From NCBI GenBank assembly GCA_021030915.1, contig JAGEMR010000015.1, positions 124,001-188,000 on the forward strand: a DNA stretch of 64,000 bases, read 5' to 3'. The position numbers and the translations under genes are program-made. Of this stretch, positions 38,601 to 49,500 are shown piece after piece. The notes under the pieces are model-generated. The model was not told where the DNA came from and ran no database searches. It saw only the letters and a program-made list of their open reading frames with translations. The stretch's first letter is position 1, and each line of letters opens with the position of its first letter. The DNA comes from Astrothelium macrocarpum (Eukaryota > Ascomycota > Dothideomycetes > Trypetheliales > Trypetheliaceae).

Positions 38601-41600
38601 CAAGGGAGTGTTGCGATAAGGGAGCGTATTTACGTAATCGGTCTGCACTTGATTGATAACATCTCGAACTCGAACATCCCCACCCATATCGACACTACAA
38701 GCGACCATATTTATCAACGGACCGACCATGTTTTCGACCATATCAATTGGCGCATCTCTACCAGATATCAGATAGCCGAAGCAGATCTTATCTGACGAAG
38801 TATAAGAACGCAATGTCAGAGCCCACGCGGTATGGATGGCGTTCGAAAGCGTCACGTTGTGCAGGTCGCAACTCTCTTGTAGTTGTCGCAAATCTTGAAA
38901 TGTCATTTGCACTGAATGGAGCCTCTTCTCGTCGGATGCGTTCTCGTTGAGGACTGGAAACATACAAGGTTCCACATTCCTAAGGTACGAATGCCAAAAT
39001 TCCAAACTCTTATCAACTGGCTGACTGCGGAGGTATGCCACATAGTCTCCAAACAAAGGCCTCGGTGCTGTGAGCGAGCCATCATACGCGCGTGCGAGAT
39101 CCTGGAAGATGATAGACATGGATGTGCCATCCATAATAGTGTGACTGATCTCCAGCTTACAGAACACAGCTCCGCTGGGAGTCTCACAGACTGTAAATCT
39201 GTGAGCTGGGCGTCGACCATCATTACTGCTTGTCGCTTGTAACTCGCTAAGGTGATTCACCGCTTCCTCTCTGGTATTCCGTACTGTACGAATGACATCG
39301 GGGCTTATCTGGTTAAGCACAATCTGATCGTACATGGCATTGTCTTGGCTGAGGCTTTCCACGAAAATCGTGCGAAGGGCAGCATGTCTGTCCACGACTT
39401 GTTGCCATGCGTGTATCAGACGTTGGCTGTCTACGTGCGACGTGCCCTTTGTTTGAACCTCATGAACGACTTGGACTCCGTAGTATGCGGTATTCTTGGT
39501 CAAGCTAAGAAGTAGACCCTGTTGCATCTGGGGCGAAGGATATATATCTTCCACAACGTCAAGACTCGGTACTCCAATATCTCCCAGCTTTTCGGACATC
39601 ATCTTAAAACGATCGGGAGTCAGTTCCAGTTGTGGAAAATCGCTCAAGGTACGTTCTGGCTTCATTTTGGATAAATTGATTGCTAAGACGCGCAAAGCCT
39701 CCTCAGATAACCAGACCCAGGATCTTATTTCTTCTTGATGGCTCATATGACGATTGAATGTGAAAGAAAACCTTAGCTTATCTTGCACAACCACGGCAGA
39801 TATTTCGAATAGACCGAACCGAGGTGTTCTGGATCCGACGTCAGCAATGTCTCCTGCACCTCTGGCCTCTCCAGCCATTCTCTCCGCGGGAATCAGGAGT
39901 CCGCCATCACGTTCGAGCTGTTGGTAAAGACCAAGGTAGTTGAACGTGATTTCTAATGGCCAGTGTTTGCCAAAATGATCTTTGCCTTCAGTTGTCAAGA
40001 GGCGGCTTGCAAAATACGGCCTTCCGTTACCGGGGATCCGCCGGCGAAGGTCTTTGACTTGACGTGTTGTTTCTATCAAATCACCCACGGCCTTCGAGGA
40101 GACCCAGACAGGATACATGACTGTGAACCAGCCAACGGTTTTGGACAAGTCGATACTGGAGTCCCAAATTTCACGTCCATGTCCTTCATTATAGATTGGG
40201 GGTGCCACTCTATCCGCAAAAACTTGGTTGAAGGAGTGAATGAGTGCGGACAGCAAAAGATCGATAGTCTCAGTTCTTAAGGCTTCGTGAGCTTGAGATA
40301 GCAGCGTAGTCGTCGTAGTCACGTCAATCTCGAATCCTTCCGAGACAACGTCACCATAAACGTTCTGTCGATCGGCCATACCCCAATACTCAGCATTCCC
40401 GACAGGCACGTCTTGGTTTGGCAAAACCTTGGCGACAGACAGGGCTGTGCAATGCTCTGCCTGCAATTGGCACCACCTTTGAAAGGGTAGAGGGGCTATC
40501 ATGTGATTTGAACTTTGAGGGTTGGTTAATAATTCCTCGAGATCTTCGAGAATGATTCTCCACGATACAAGATCAATGATAAGATGATGCCCAACCATGA
40601 AAACGAGTTGGTCACCGTTTACCATGTTAAAGAGATCGACAGCGAATACTGGGCCGTTTACTGCGTCGAGGGAGTTCTGACTCTGCGCTATCAGGGACGT
40701 GACCTGCTCCATTGTATCGAGATTGTAGCTGCGAAAGCGGTAGGACCGGGCAATGTCCTTGGTTATGCGCTGCTGCCATGCGCCATCAGGGCCGTTTTGG
40801 GAGAAGCGTGCGCGTAACATTGAATGGAAATTAACGAGGACCTCAATTGCGGAGCGTAAATCTTTCTCACGCACTTGGCGGGTTATGCGGAGAAAGAAGC
40901 TCTGATTAAAATGACCTTGTCCTTGACCCGGTAGAGCAAAATACATCTTCTGGATTGGAGAAAGGTCAAATCGGTGCTCAACAAGCTCTTGGTAATTGGA
41001 AGGGGATTGAACTGTTCCCGTACGAAGTGCCAAGTGTCTTATTGACTTGCTCTGAATGATATCTTGGACGGTAAGATGGATTCCCTTTCTTTGGCACTGA
41101 CGCATTACCTGCATTGCTGAGATAGAGTCGCCTCCAAGGCTTAAGAAAGCTCGATCGAGGCTGACATAACCCGTAGGCAAATCCAAGACATGTCCCCAGG
41201 TCGATTGGATATCACTTTCGATCTTTGAACCCGTCTCTGTAGATAATTCTCGTGGTTGGAGACTGCTTGTTGTATGCCGATAAACCTCGGTACTCATGTC
41301 TTCCACCCATTTGGCAATTCTTCTACGATCAATTTTTCCTGACGAAAGCATCGGAACAGACTCGACAATCAAAATAATGGACGGAATCATATACTGAGGC
41401 AGACTCCGTGACAAGGATTGTCGAAGTTTCTCGACATATGATGCTGCAGTTTCTTTTTCACTGCCGTCGACAAGATGAAGTGACCGTCTCTCATTTGCTA
41501 ACTCATCAAGGATCGATGGGCTTAACGATGCCACGGCGACAACACGTTTGACACACGGTCCTGACCTTGGGAAAAGCACGACGCCATGCTGAATATATCT

Positions 41601-43728
41601 CTCAGTGACCAGGTGATGCTCAATCTCACCAAGTTCAACCCGTTGGCCATGGACCTTGACCTGCGTGTCTTTGCGTCCGACAAAGCTGAAGGTGCCATCC
41701 GAACAGTTTTGTCGAACCAAATCTCCTGTTTTGTACATTCGCCTCGACCGTCCCTTATTCCCTATCGAAGCTACCCACGCCGGATCTATAATGAAAGATT
41801 CGGCACTCTTTTCTTTATCTTGGAAATATCCATCAGCGAGTGTAGGTCCCTCGATTAGAAGCTCCCCGATACAGCCAGGCGGTACCAGTTTGTTGTGATC
41901 GTGCTGTCCTACTACCCAGCAATGAGTTCCAACTGGCCGTCCGATGTTAGTAGGACCAGCCTCATGAGTTACCGGAAAATTAACCAGTGAAGCGACTGCG
42001 CACTCGCTTGGTCCGTAACCATTCACTAATTTGATCTGAGACCATGTAGTGATCTGATCTCTTGACATGGCTTCTCCTGCTAAGACAAGAGTCTTCAATC
42101 CAGGCACGGACTGAGGTTCAAGGAATCCAATGAAGGATGGCGTGAGCACAGCCCAATTGACACGCATCGCAGCGATTGCCACAGGAAGATTATTAAGTCG
42201 GGCTTCCTCACTGGGAATACAGATGCATCCGCCAACCATTAAAGTAGTTAGGATCTCGACCAGGCTGGCATCAAAAGTATGGGCGGCAAACTGCAGGACA
42301 CGACACTCAGAATGCATGAGCATGCCCGGACCATGAAACCTCGCACTTGAGCAAAATGCTCGGTGTGATATCATTGTTCCTTTAGGTTCACCAGTCGTTC
42401 CTGAAGTGAATATAAGATATGCACAATCGTTGCTTGTCAATTCTGGACTTTTATCTCTTTCATAAGCCGGCAATTCGTCCATCAGGTCGTTATCCACAGC
42501 TAAAATCGCCCTTGTCACACCAACAAGCGATTCGGCACGCTTCCGTGAGCACAACAAATAGTCAGCCCCAACCTTACGAGCCAGGGATTCCAATCGATGT
42601 GCTGGATGAGTCGGGTCAAAAGGAACAAACACGGCTCCAGCCTTTAAGACGGCGAGCATCGCAACAATGTTCCATTTTGATTTATCAAAACATAGAGGGA
42701 TGATCGTACCGGTGGTCGCACCGAGTCGGACCAAGTATTGTGCCAGACGGGATGCGTATGCTTCGAGCTCCTGGAAAGTGAAGTCGCCATCCCATGCGCA
42801 GACCGCATCGGCATTTGGGCGGGCGCTAACTTGTTTCTGTATGACCTCGTGAATGCATTTGTGCTCAGCTTCAAGGCTGGTATGATTCCATTTACACAAG
42901 AGCTCCTTGTGAAGATCGCTGACGTAATCCAAATCCCCGATCCTCTTCTCCGGGCTGAGCAACACCATATTTAGCATTTTATCAAAAGTGCTCGCAACAT
43001 TCTCAGCATGCTCCCTGGACATTTCTGAATCCCAATATTCTAGCCTGATATCCAGAAATCCGTATGAGACTCTGGCATGAAGGCAAATATCAGTCTTACG
43101 CAGGTATTAGCCCAAACTTGTGTGCAAATTTACAGGACAATCGACTTACATCCGCAAAAGCTCCAGTTTTCTCCAATCTGTTGTTCCAACGCGCCCCCTC
43201 TTCCGCGTCTTTACCCTGTCGCTTCTCCACGGCTATTACGGTATTGAAAAGTCGGTTTCCTGATGAGGACAAGCGTCCAAACGTCCAATCCTGACCACGT
43301 TCGAGACGCTGGAGCCTTTGGGTGGACGAGTTCTTCATCGCCTCAACGCATTGTGAAATCTGGATGGAGTCCTCAAATTCCATCCTAACTATCGGTGTAA
43401 AGAAAAGTTCATTTTGCGCTCTCCTTGGAGATGACTCTTTCATGACCTTGGACCTGCATTCTTGGTAGCCAAAGCAAATTTCTTCCAAATCTGTATAGCA
43501 ACGAAGAACCAAAGCCCAAGCAGTTTGCAGCGCGCTTTCAAAGTCGCCGTCGCAAGCTTTCGCAAGCTCGCGTACCTTGGAAAGCTGCTCCAAATTTACA
43601 TCGACCACCGAAACCTTCCTCTGATCGCTAATGTCATTGCCATAGCGAGGGAAAAGGCATGGAAAATTTTCATCGAGAAATTTCTCCGAGTTGCCAGAAG
43701 TCAAAGACAAATTCGAATTTGCTGCCAT
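20646..43728 (-). CDS. giant six-module nonribosomal peptide synthetase
   Basis: Multimodular enzyme that activates amino acids and assembles them on phosphopantetheine arms, without a ribosome. Three exons: 43728-43150, 43094-23460 (19,635 nt) and 23405-20646; both introns are phase 0 and give 7,657 residues. The ATG at 43728 has a good context (AAAATGG). Domain order with rough residues: half-C 1-245; A1 270-790, T1 845, E1 900-1350; C2 1370-1810, A2 1820-2340, T2 2390; C3 2475-2890, A3 2905-3420, T3 3477, E3 3530-3980; C4 4000-4435, A4 4450-4985, T4 5035; C5 5115-5535, A-remnant 5550-5780, T5 5838, E5 5895-6350; C6 6370-6780, repeat linker, T6 6977; C7 7050-7480, T7 7561. No thioesterase or reductase: release is probably by the last C domain, which would favour a cyclic product. 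E domains after modules 1, 3 and 5 predict a D-L-D-L-D-L hexapeptide. Divergent ABC transporter upstream. Layout and size recall NPS4/AbNPS2/NRPS4 (inference from memory). Product unknown. Confidence 0.96.
20830..22485 (-). other. NRPS terminal C7 and degenerate T7
   Basis: C7 has SHAQYDG, the SHxxxD form reported for fungal terminal cyclising C domains. Fourteen residues after the Asp there is a Phe where Tyr is usual. The T7 that follows reads FFNVGGDVVGLAQV: the phosphopantetheine Ser is a Val (codon at 20925-20927), so it cannot be a carrier. About 95 residues follow, ending in a basic tail (RARRAKSFMKLG-like). Confidence 0.8.
22590..24575 (-). other. NRPS module 6 lacking an A domain (C6-linker-T6)
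   Basis: C6 has NHCVIDG, where Asn replaces the first His, and is split by the second intron near its end. No A domain follows. Instead there are about 150 residues with a Gly/Gln/Val/Thr run (23124-23189), three tandem 13-residue repeats (22986-23102) and an Asn/Ser/Lys-rich stretch. T6 is LGGDSLVAMKM, with its Ser codon at 22680-22682, so it can carry a residue but needs loading from elsewhere. Confidence 0.87.
24620..28355 (-). other. NRPS module 5 with decapitated A domain (C5-A*-T5-E5)
   Basis: C5 (HHALYDG), T5 (LGGDSITAMQV) and E5 (HHLVIDIVSW, NESHGREPWD, FNYLGRMQS) look intact. The A domain, about 27030-26340, is only a tail: it starts at the segment matching GAIGGRNWVVDPRNHNRL of A4 and keeps KMLKTGDL and LDEIEHHL. 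About 325 N-terminal residues, including the TSGTTG loop and the whole substrate pocket, are gone, and SPASYRETV replaces the catalytic-Lys block. It cannot adenylate, so T5 must be loaded by another A domain. Confidence 0.87.
28460..31695 (-). other. NRPS module 4 (C4-A4-T4)
   Basis: C4 has SHAISDG, again the Ser form after an E domain. A4 has FTSGTTGLPKG and SSGKLDRQR; pocket read as D-A-M-L-V-G-A-V-I plus Lys, one position from A3, so A3 and A4 may take similar hydrophobic residues. T4 is LGGDSIAAMRL. No E domain, so residue 4 should be L. Confidence 0.87.
31740..36265 (-). other. NRPS module 3 (C3-A3-T3-E3)
   Basis: C3 has HHALYDG. A3 has FTSGTTGKPKG and PSGKLDRRR; pocket read as D-A-M-L-V-G-A-I-I plus Lys. 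T3 is LGGDSITAMQV. E3 has HHLVIDAVSW, NEGHGREPWD and FNYLGQYQQ, so residue 3 should be D. Confidence 0.87.
36400..39575 (-). other. NRPS module 2 (C2-A2-T2)
   Basis: C2 has SHTIMDG (Ser replaces the first His) and follows an E domain, as a D-donor condensation domain should. A2 has YTSGSTGQPKG and SSGKLDRRI; pocket read as D-N-E-D-T-G-I-I-N plus Lys, quite unlike the other three, with an unusual acidic lining. T2 is LGGDSVRAMRL. No E domain, so residue 2 should be L. Confidence 0.87.
39620..42900 (-). other. NRPS module 1 (A1-T1-E1)
   Basis: Initiation module. A1 has FTSGTTGEPKG, YKTGDL and the catalytic Lys of SSGKIDRRR. By alignment to GrsA I read the pocket as D-A-V-V-V-A-G-V-A plus Lys. 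T1 is LGGDSISAMQV. E1 has HHLIIDLVSW, NEGHGREIWD and FNYLGLYQQ, all expected for a working epimerase, so residue 1 should be D. Confidence 0.88.
42990..43728 (-). other. NRPS N-terminal half condensation domain
   Basis: The protein opens with only the second half of a C domain. CLFPRYGND, a helix ending LQTAWALVLRCYTDLEEICFGY, a degraded NRLFNTVIAVEK and, after the first intron, the LDIRLEYWDSEMSREHAENV end are all recognisable. The donor half with the HHxxxDG active site is missing, so it cannot condense. It probably is a leftover of an upstream module or a structural cap on A1. Confidence 0.8.
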
Positions 43729-46582
43729 TTTAACGTTCGTTTTGCGATTCTATTATTCGAGATGTTTTGAGTGTGGTGAGTGTGGTGAATGTGATGTATC
43801 AAACGGTTGGTGAGAATTTTGGGCAATCAAATTAATTGTCAGAGAAAGAAATGTATGTTCAAAAATCCCGTTTGAGCTTTTCGACGGCAGCAAATTCCTA
43901 TCTGAGGAAATTTACAGAATCTACAAGGTCCGAGCAGGTACGATCTAGCTTATGTTTGCGCCCCGACTCGTAAGGCTCCAATTATTTCCGCGTGGAGAGA
44001 CTGAAATGGACCCCATCAACCCTTGATCGACATCATTTAGGCATAAGATGGATTGACCCTGAAGAAGGATTGCTGCAAGTTCGTTGCAACCTCTCAGCCA
44101 TATTGTTTTCTGCCTTGTTTTTGAAGACACGATCAGCATATTGAAATGCCGTCCTGAAATTAACTCAGCCACAGATGTAACCTTTTGCATCCAATGACCA
44201 GCTCTTCTTGAGTCATTGTTGATGGAGAGCGGGTTGTTCGGCTGAGGCGAATGTCTCCTAGACTAGCGCTCTCGATCTGATAAATTTCACTGTTACGCCG
44301 GCCCAAAAATTATGGAGCCCGGATATTAGCACAGACCAAGAATGACGATTGTCTACGACGAGGCGTCGAAGGACTGGTTTGTTTCCCGACTAATTGGTTC
44401 TCCTCCCCCTTTTGGTTACGTTATTCTGGACACAGGAAGAGTAGAAAATAGTTAAAAAAAGAAAGAATGGCAGCAGATCCACCAAACTACCGGCGTTAGC
44501 AGGACATGATACCTCGGCGCCTCTCGAATCAATGTCATGTCGGGGAGCCCGCTGGCTCAAAATCTCGGCTTACTTGCTTAATTTTCCTCGTATCCAATAG
44601 CTACAATACAGTTGATTCCAGTGGTTTGTGTCTCAGCCAGCCTTATTCTGTGACGTCGTTGGACGTCTGCCACTTCAACTCAACGTGTAACTTCCGACGC
44701 ATGCATCTCAAACGAGCTAGCCTTGTCTGCTTCGACTTACCCGGATTTTCCCTCGTTTAGAGCACGATGGTGACATTTCCCGTGTGTCCAACGCCGCCGC
44801 AGGTCCAGGTAAGGCGTCATTGAAGTTCTTACCGCAACTGCACGACAACATTGTGGCTTAAGATATCCCTTAGCCCGTTTCCAACGCGATGGCTGAACAG
44901 GTCCGTGGGACGCTAAACTCTTGCTAGAACTTCGCTACACTCCGGACAGGGATTTTAGGGGATCTCAAGGACCCTGGCGATCTTATAGCCTCTGCAGATC
45001 TGATCGCCCTTGCAGAAAATGCAGAAGCACGACAAGTCATGAGTAATGGCTGTGCTTCGTCTACAGAGTACTCTTACTGCGGCTGCACCAAGGATGTACT
45101 CGTCATCAGCTGAGTATCTTACGAAATCATATAGCAGAAGTGGACAAGGATAGTCAACCAATTGGAAAAATTGCTTCAACGTCACAATTTAGACACCAGT
45201 GTTCACAGCCATTACGGGCCGCTGGCGTTAAATGGCTGGCTGGTCCGTTGTCTTACTAGGGCGAGTGGCACAACAGCAAGACGAATACTTGCCAGAAGCA
45301 GTCTAAAACGGGGTTGAGTATTCTGGAAATGTTAGCGAGGAGAGAGCCAAGGGGACTAGCCGTGGCCCGTTCGGCCGACCGGCTGGAGCCGGCCATCTTC
45401 CCCAGATCTACGGGACGGCATTGCTCTCGTTATAGCCCATTCCCGTCCTCGCTTACCCAGTTTCTACGATCGCTTAAACAGTTTGCCGTGCAAGCATTGA
45501 TAAGGCGGGCGCCACCCAAGGGTAGTAGGGCAGACACTCCGTACCTCAGGTGTCTTCGCAATAAATTCAATCATTCTAACCTTCTGCCAAGAATTTTGAA
45601 AAAGGTTCATGGAATGGGTAAATGCTCAGGATTAATGTTCACGCTTGACGTAGTTCACGCTATACTTTGAACCAGGTCTTCACTCTCGATATAATTTTAG
45701 ATTCTACTAGACCAGGCTTGAGTACATCGCATCGTTCGAAAGTACATTTGGAGCCAGGGGGAAGCCAGGGGTTGTAAGCGTAAACTCCATTTCTGGTGTA
45801 GCTGCTTCTCCTTTGAGTTTAAGAGAATGACCTGACAGCCTTGCCTACCCGCAAATGATGCCCTCCTTATCAACCCCTACCACCCTCGGCTACGCACCTT
45901 GTGTTGATCCAAAAAGGGCACTAGCCGCATTCGTCTGACATCTTTCTCTTCTCGGGTACTCCGAAGCTTCGCTTCTCCTTGCTACTGCTTCGTAGATCAG
46001 CAGCTTGCAGATTTATGCGTACGTGTTACTTTTAGGCTTCCATCGTTCGATTTTTTAGCTGGCCGCCTTACCATTACCAATGCTAGTTCTGGTCCGGTCA
46101 AGCGGATTGGAAATCAAGTTTGTTAAACTAAGGATGGCAGATCCACTAGCAAGTAAGCGAGCCGCGCAGATTCTTCCAACGCCGCGAAAAACATTACCTA
46201 CAAACCAATACAGCCGTGAAAAGTCGAACCAACAAGCCAAGCAAGCCATAAGAAAGAACGCCGCAAACGCCACAGCTCCCGGAACCGAGGAGCGGCAAGC
46301 TAAAGTACTGTAGGAAATAGGCTGTCTTAGCCTGTGCTGAGACCCTCGGCTGTCGGAAAGCGACCTTCGAGTATGTCACCGTTTCATGGATTCGCATTGC
46401 ATGACTTGAATTTCTTGGAGTTTTTCCGAATTAATGCTGCCCAAAAATTCATGGGGATGGTCAAGAGTTAAGTCGGGCCCCCAGCAAATGTCGGATTTTG
46501 AATTCTTTTTGGCACTCTACGGTTTCCTGCATCAAGCCCAAATTGTTGAGTCTCAGTCGACACGCTTAGGCATCGCGTCATT
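43729..46582. promoter_or_regulatory. divergent intergenic region NRPS / ABC transporter
   Basis: About 2.85 kb between the start codons of the NRPS (minus) and the ABC transporter (plus). No convincing gene: the open frames are short, lack motifs and do not splice onward. It should carry both promoters, which makes co-regulation plausible. A small GTGTGGTGA-type tandem repeat lies at about 43771-43794, 5' of the NRPS start. The regulator binding site is not recognisable by eye. Confidence 0.5.
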
Positions 46583-49500
46583 ATGAACGCGCTTCCTTTG
46601 TCACGAGGTGTGCAGCGATTGTCGGCTCAATGTGCAAGCAAAGACGATAGTTTTGGTCCCTCCGCAGGTAGCTGCAGAGGCGGTTTCGACTTCACTTTGC
46701 TCTTTGAAGAAACTATACTTTTTATTCTTCCGCTTGTCCTTGTCTTGCTTATCGCTGCAGTCCGCTTATCCTACCTGGTAAAGAGACAAATCAAAGTCGT
46801 CCCAAGTCTACTGTTGTGGTTGAAGCACGTATGTTATGACCCACAGAGAAGTCCATCTTCCCGTGGTCAATGCACCCTAATCATGCTATTCATCTGCCTC
46901 TGTCGCTTCTACAATACCTCGATAACGAATCGTGTTACTTCTTAATGTATTAGGGCTGACTGTGATTGGATAAATCAGGGTTCATTCGCGACTTTCGTCT
47001 GCCTGCAACTAGCACTTCTTGTCTTGACAGCAAGACCCGCGGCATATAAAACCAAAGCTACAATTGCAGCCAATGCGATCGGCATCGTTGGAGCTTTAGT
47101 GCAATGGTTAATATCATATATTGAACACACGCGCTCCCAACGACCCTCTGATCTCCTCAACTCCTATCTTCTCCTGTCCCTCTTGTTCGACATAGCGCGC
47201 GACCGAACTTTATGGCTACGGCATGAAAGTCTCGCCATCACTGCTGTCTTCACTGCAAGTGTTTGTGTCAAGAGCATAATCCTGGTACTTGAAGCAGTAG
47301 AGAAAAGATCCATTCTCAAAGCTCCATACAATGCTTATCCGCTGGAGGCAACAAGTAGTATCTTCAGTAGATTCTTCTTCTCCTGGCAATGGCCCTTGTT
47401 CCGGAAGGGGTTCTCACAGGCACTTGCGGTAGATGACCTATATAATCTTGATAAACATTTGTGTTCAGACTACCTTCAGACCTTATTCAGTTTGGCATGG
47501 GAGAAAGGTTTGTAACCTCGTCACTATATTGAAAATAATTGGAAGTGCAGTGACATCTGACAAAAATGGTCTGACTTTAGGAAACGAAGCCTCTCGCTCG
47601 TTGCTATTTACAACTCTTAAAATTCTAAAATGGCCTTTACTGTCCGCGATTCTGCCGCGCTTGTGTCTTACAGCATTCACGTACTGTCAACCATTTTTAA
47701 TCGATACAGCTGTTTCACTGTCTCTTGAACCTGTGGACGGTCCAACAACCAATAATGGATACGGACTAATTGGTGCTTATATCCTTGTATATGTCGGAAT
47801 GGCGGTTCGTACATTTTTGCCTTCCAATCCTGACCTTTGCTGAATCCTTTGTGTCAAGGTCTCTACTGGCCAATATCAACACATTACATATCGGGCGATT
47901 ACGATGGCAAGGGGGGGACTCATTTCTATGATATACAGCAAAATGACCAAGTTGAGCCTAACCGCGGTCAATCCAGCTGCATCATTAACTCTTATGAGCG
48001 CCGACATAGAGCGTATTGTAACAGGGTGGCAAACAATACACGAGATCTGGGCCAACATCATCGAGATAGCGCTGGCTATTTATCTTCTCGAGCGGCAGCT
48101 TGGCGCTGCATGCGTCGTACCGCTTGCAGTATCAATCGGTAAGCCATCCTATATCAGCATATCTTGTGGCTTTACATTGAGAAATTTAAAACACAGTCTC
48201 GTTGATTGGATCCTTGTGTGCCACTACTCTCGTTATGTCTCGTCAAGCTTTGTGGTTGGAAGCGATCGAGAGGCGGATCAATGCAACAACTTCTATGCTC
48301 GGGGCGATCAAGAGTGTGAAGATGTGTGGCTTGACTGAGACTCTAACCTCCAATCTACAGAAGTTACGGCTTGAGGAAATTCACATCTCGAGAAAATTTA
48401 GAAGATTGTTGATCTGGAATCTTGGCTTTGGTAAGCGTCACGGAAAAAACTCAAATCTGCCATAGACATTCTTCTAACTGACCGGGTAGCCTATTTCAGT
48501 CCAGTCGTCGCCCCAGTACTAACTTTTGCTGTATTTGCCGTTGTCGCACGAAACAAAGACGGCAACACGACTCTAGACACGGCAAGAGTTTTTACATCAT
48601 TGTCACTCTTCGCCTTGCTCACTGATCCCCTTTCAACTCTTATCATGTCTCTCAGCACATTTGCTGGATCAGCTGGTTGTTTTGATCGGATTCAGAAGTT
48701 CTTGAAAACGGATGAACGGCAAGATAAACGAGAGATGCCAATGTTGCTATCAGTCGGTGATGCGTATCAGGTTTCCGCGTTCTCAAACTCTAGAGAGAGC
48801 GACCTCAAGTCATTGAAGTTGTCCAGTTGTAAAGAGAGCGATCATTTTTCAGAAAAAACAAGATCGCACACAACTACGGACAAGAAATATGATTCAATTC
48901 CTGCTCACGTTAGTATCGCTGCACGCGCAGCAAGCTTTGGCTGGGAAGAGGGAAAAGACCCCCTACTTCAGTCCATTAGTATTGATATTCCTAAAGACAA
49001 GTTCACCCTATTGGTAGGGCCAGTAGGGTGTGGGAAATCGACACTTTTGAAGGCTATCCTCGGCGAAGTTCCTGCTGTTGAAGGGCAAATTCAGATTTCG
49101 TCTTCAAGCGTCGCTTACTGTGACCAGAGCCCGTGGCACAGTAGCAACACAATACAACAAGCTATTACCGCTTTCTATGGATTTGACGAGAAGTGGTACT
49201 GTACCGTGATCCGCGCTTGCGCTTTGGAGGATGATTTTCGACAATTACCCCGCGGGGACCAAACCATGGTAGGCAGTAAAGGCATAGCACTCAGCGGCGG
49301 ACAAAGTCAGCGCGTAGTAAGCTCACATGGTCAATTCTCTCATGAGTACTTTCTGATTTTAGTTGAGGCCCTAGCTCGAGCTCTTTATGCCAGGAAGGAA
49401 ATTGTCATTTTAGATGATATCCTTAGCGGTCTTGATGCTGGAACTGAAAGTACAGTATTCAACAACATCCTCAGCCAACATGGTCTACTCCGTCAAATGC

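Noticed and set aside
43095..43149. Apparent break after the first 193 codons of the NRPS
   Set aside because: An intron with donor GTAAGT and acceptor GTAAG joins FAD to TDICLHARVSYG in phase 0 and restores the C-domain end, so no frameshift is needed.
45314..46313. Short plus-strand frames between the NRPS and the ABC transporter, considered as a regulator gene
   Set aside because: No zinc-cluster, bZIP or other DNA-binding motif; frames are short and low in information.
49317..49367. Insertion or frameshift in NBD1 of the ABC transporter after SGGQSQRV
   Set aside because: Choosing the acceptor at TTGAG (49367) restores QRVALARALYAR exactly; the extra frame-open residues are intron.
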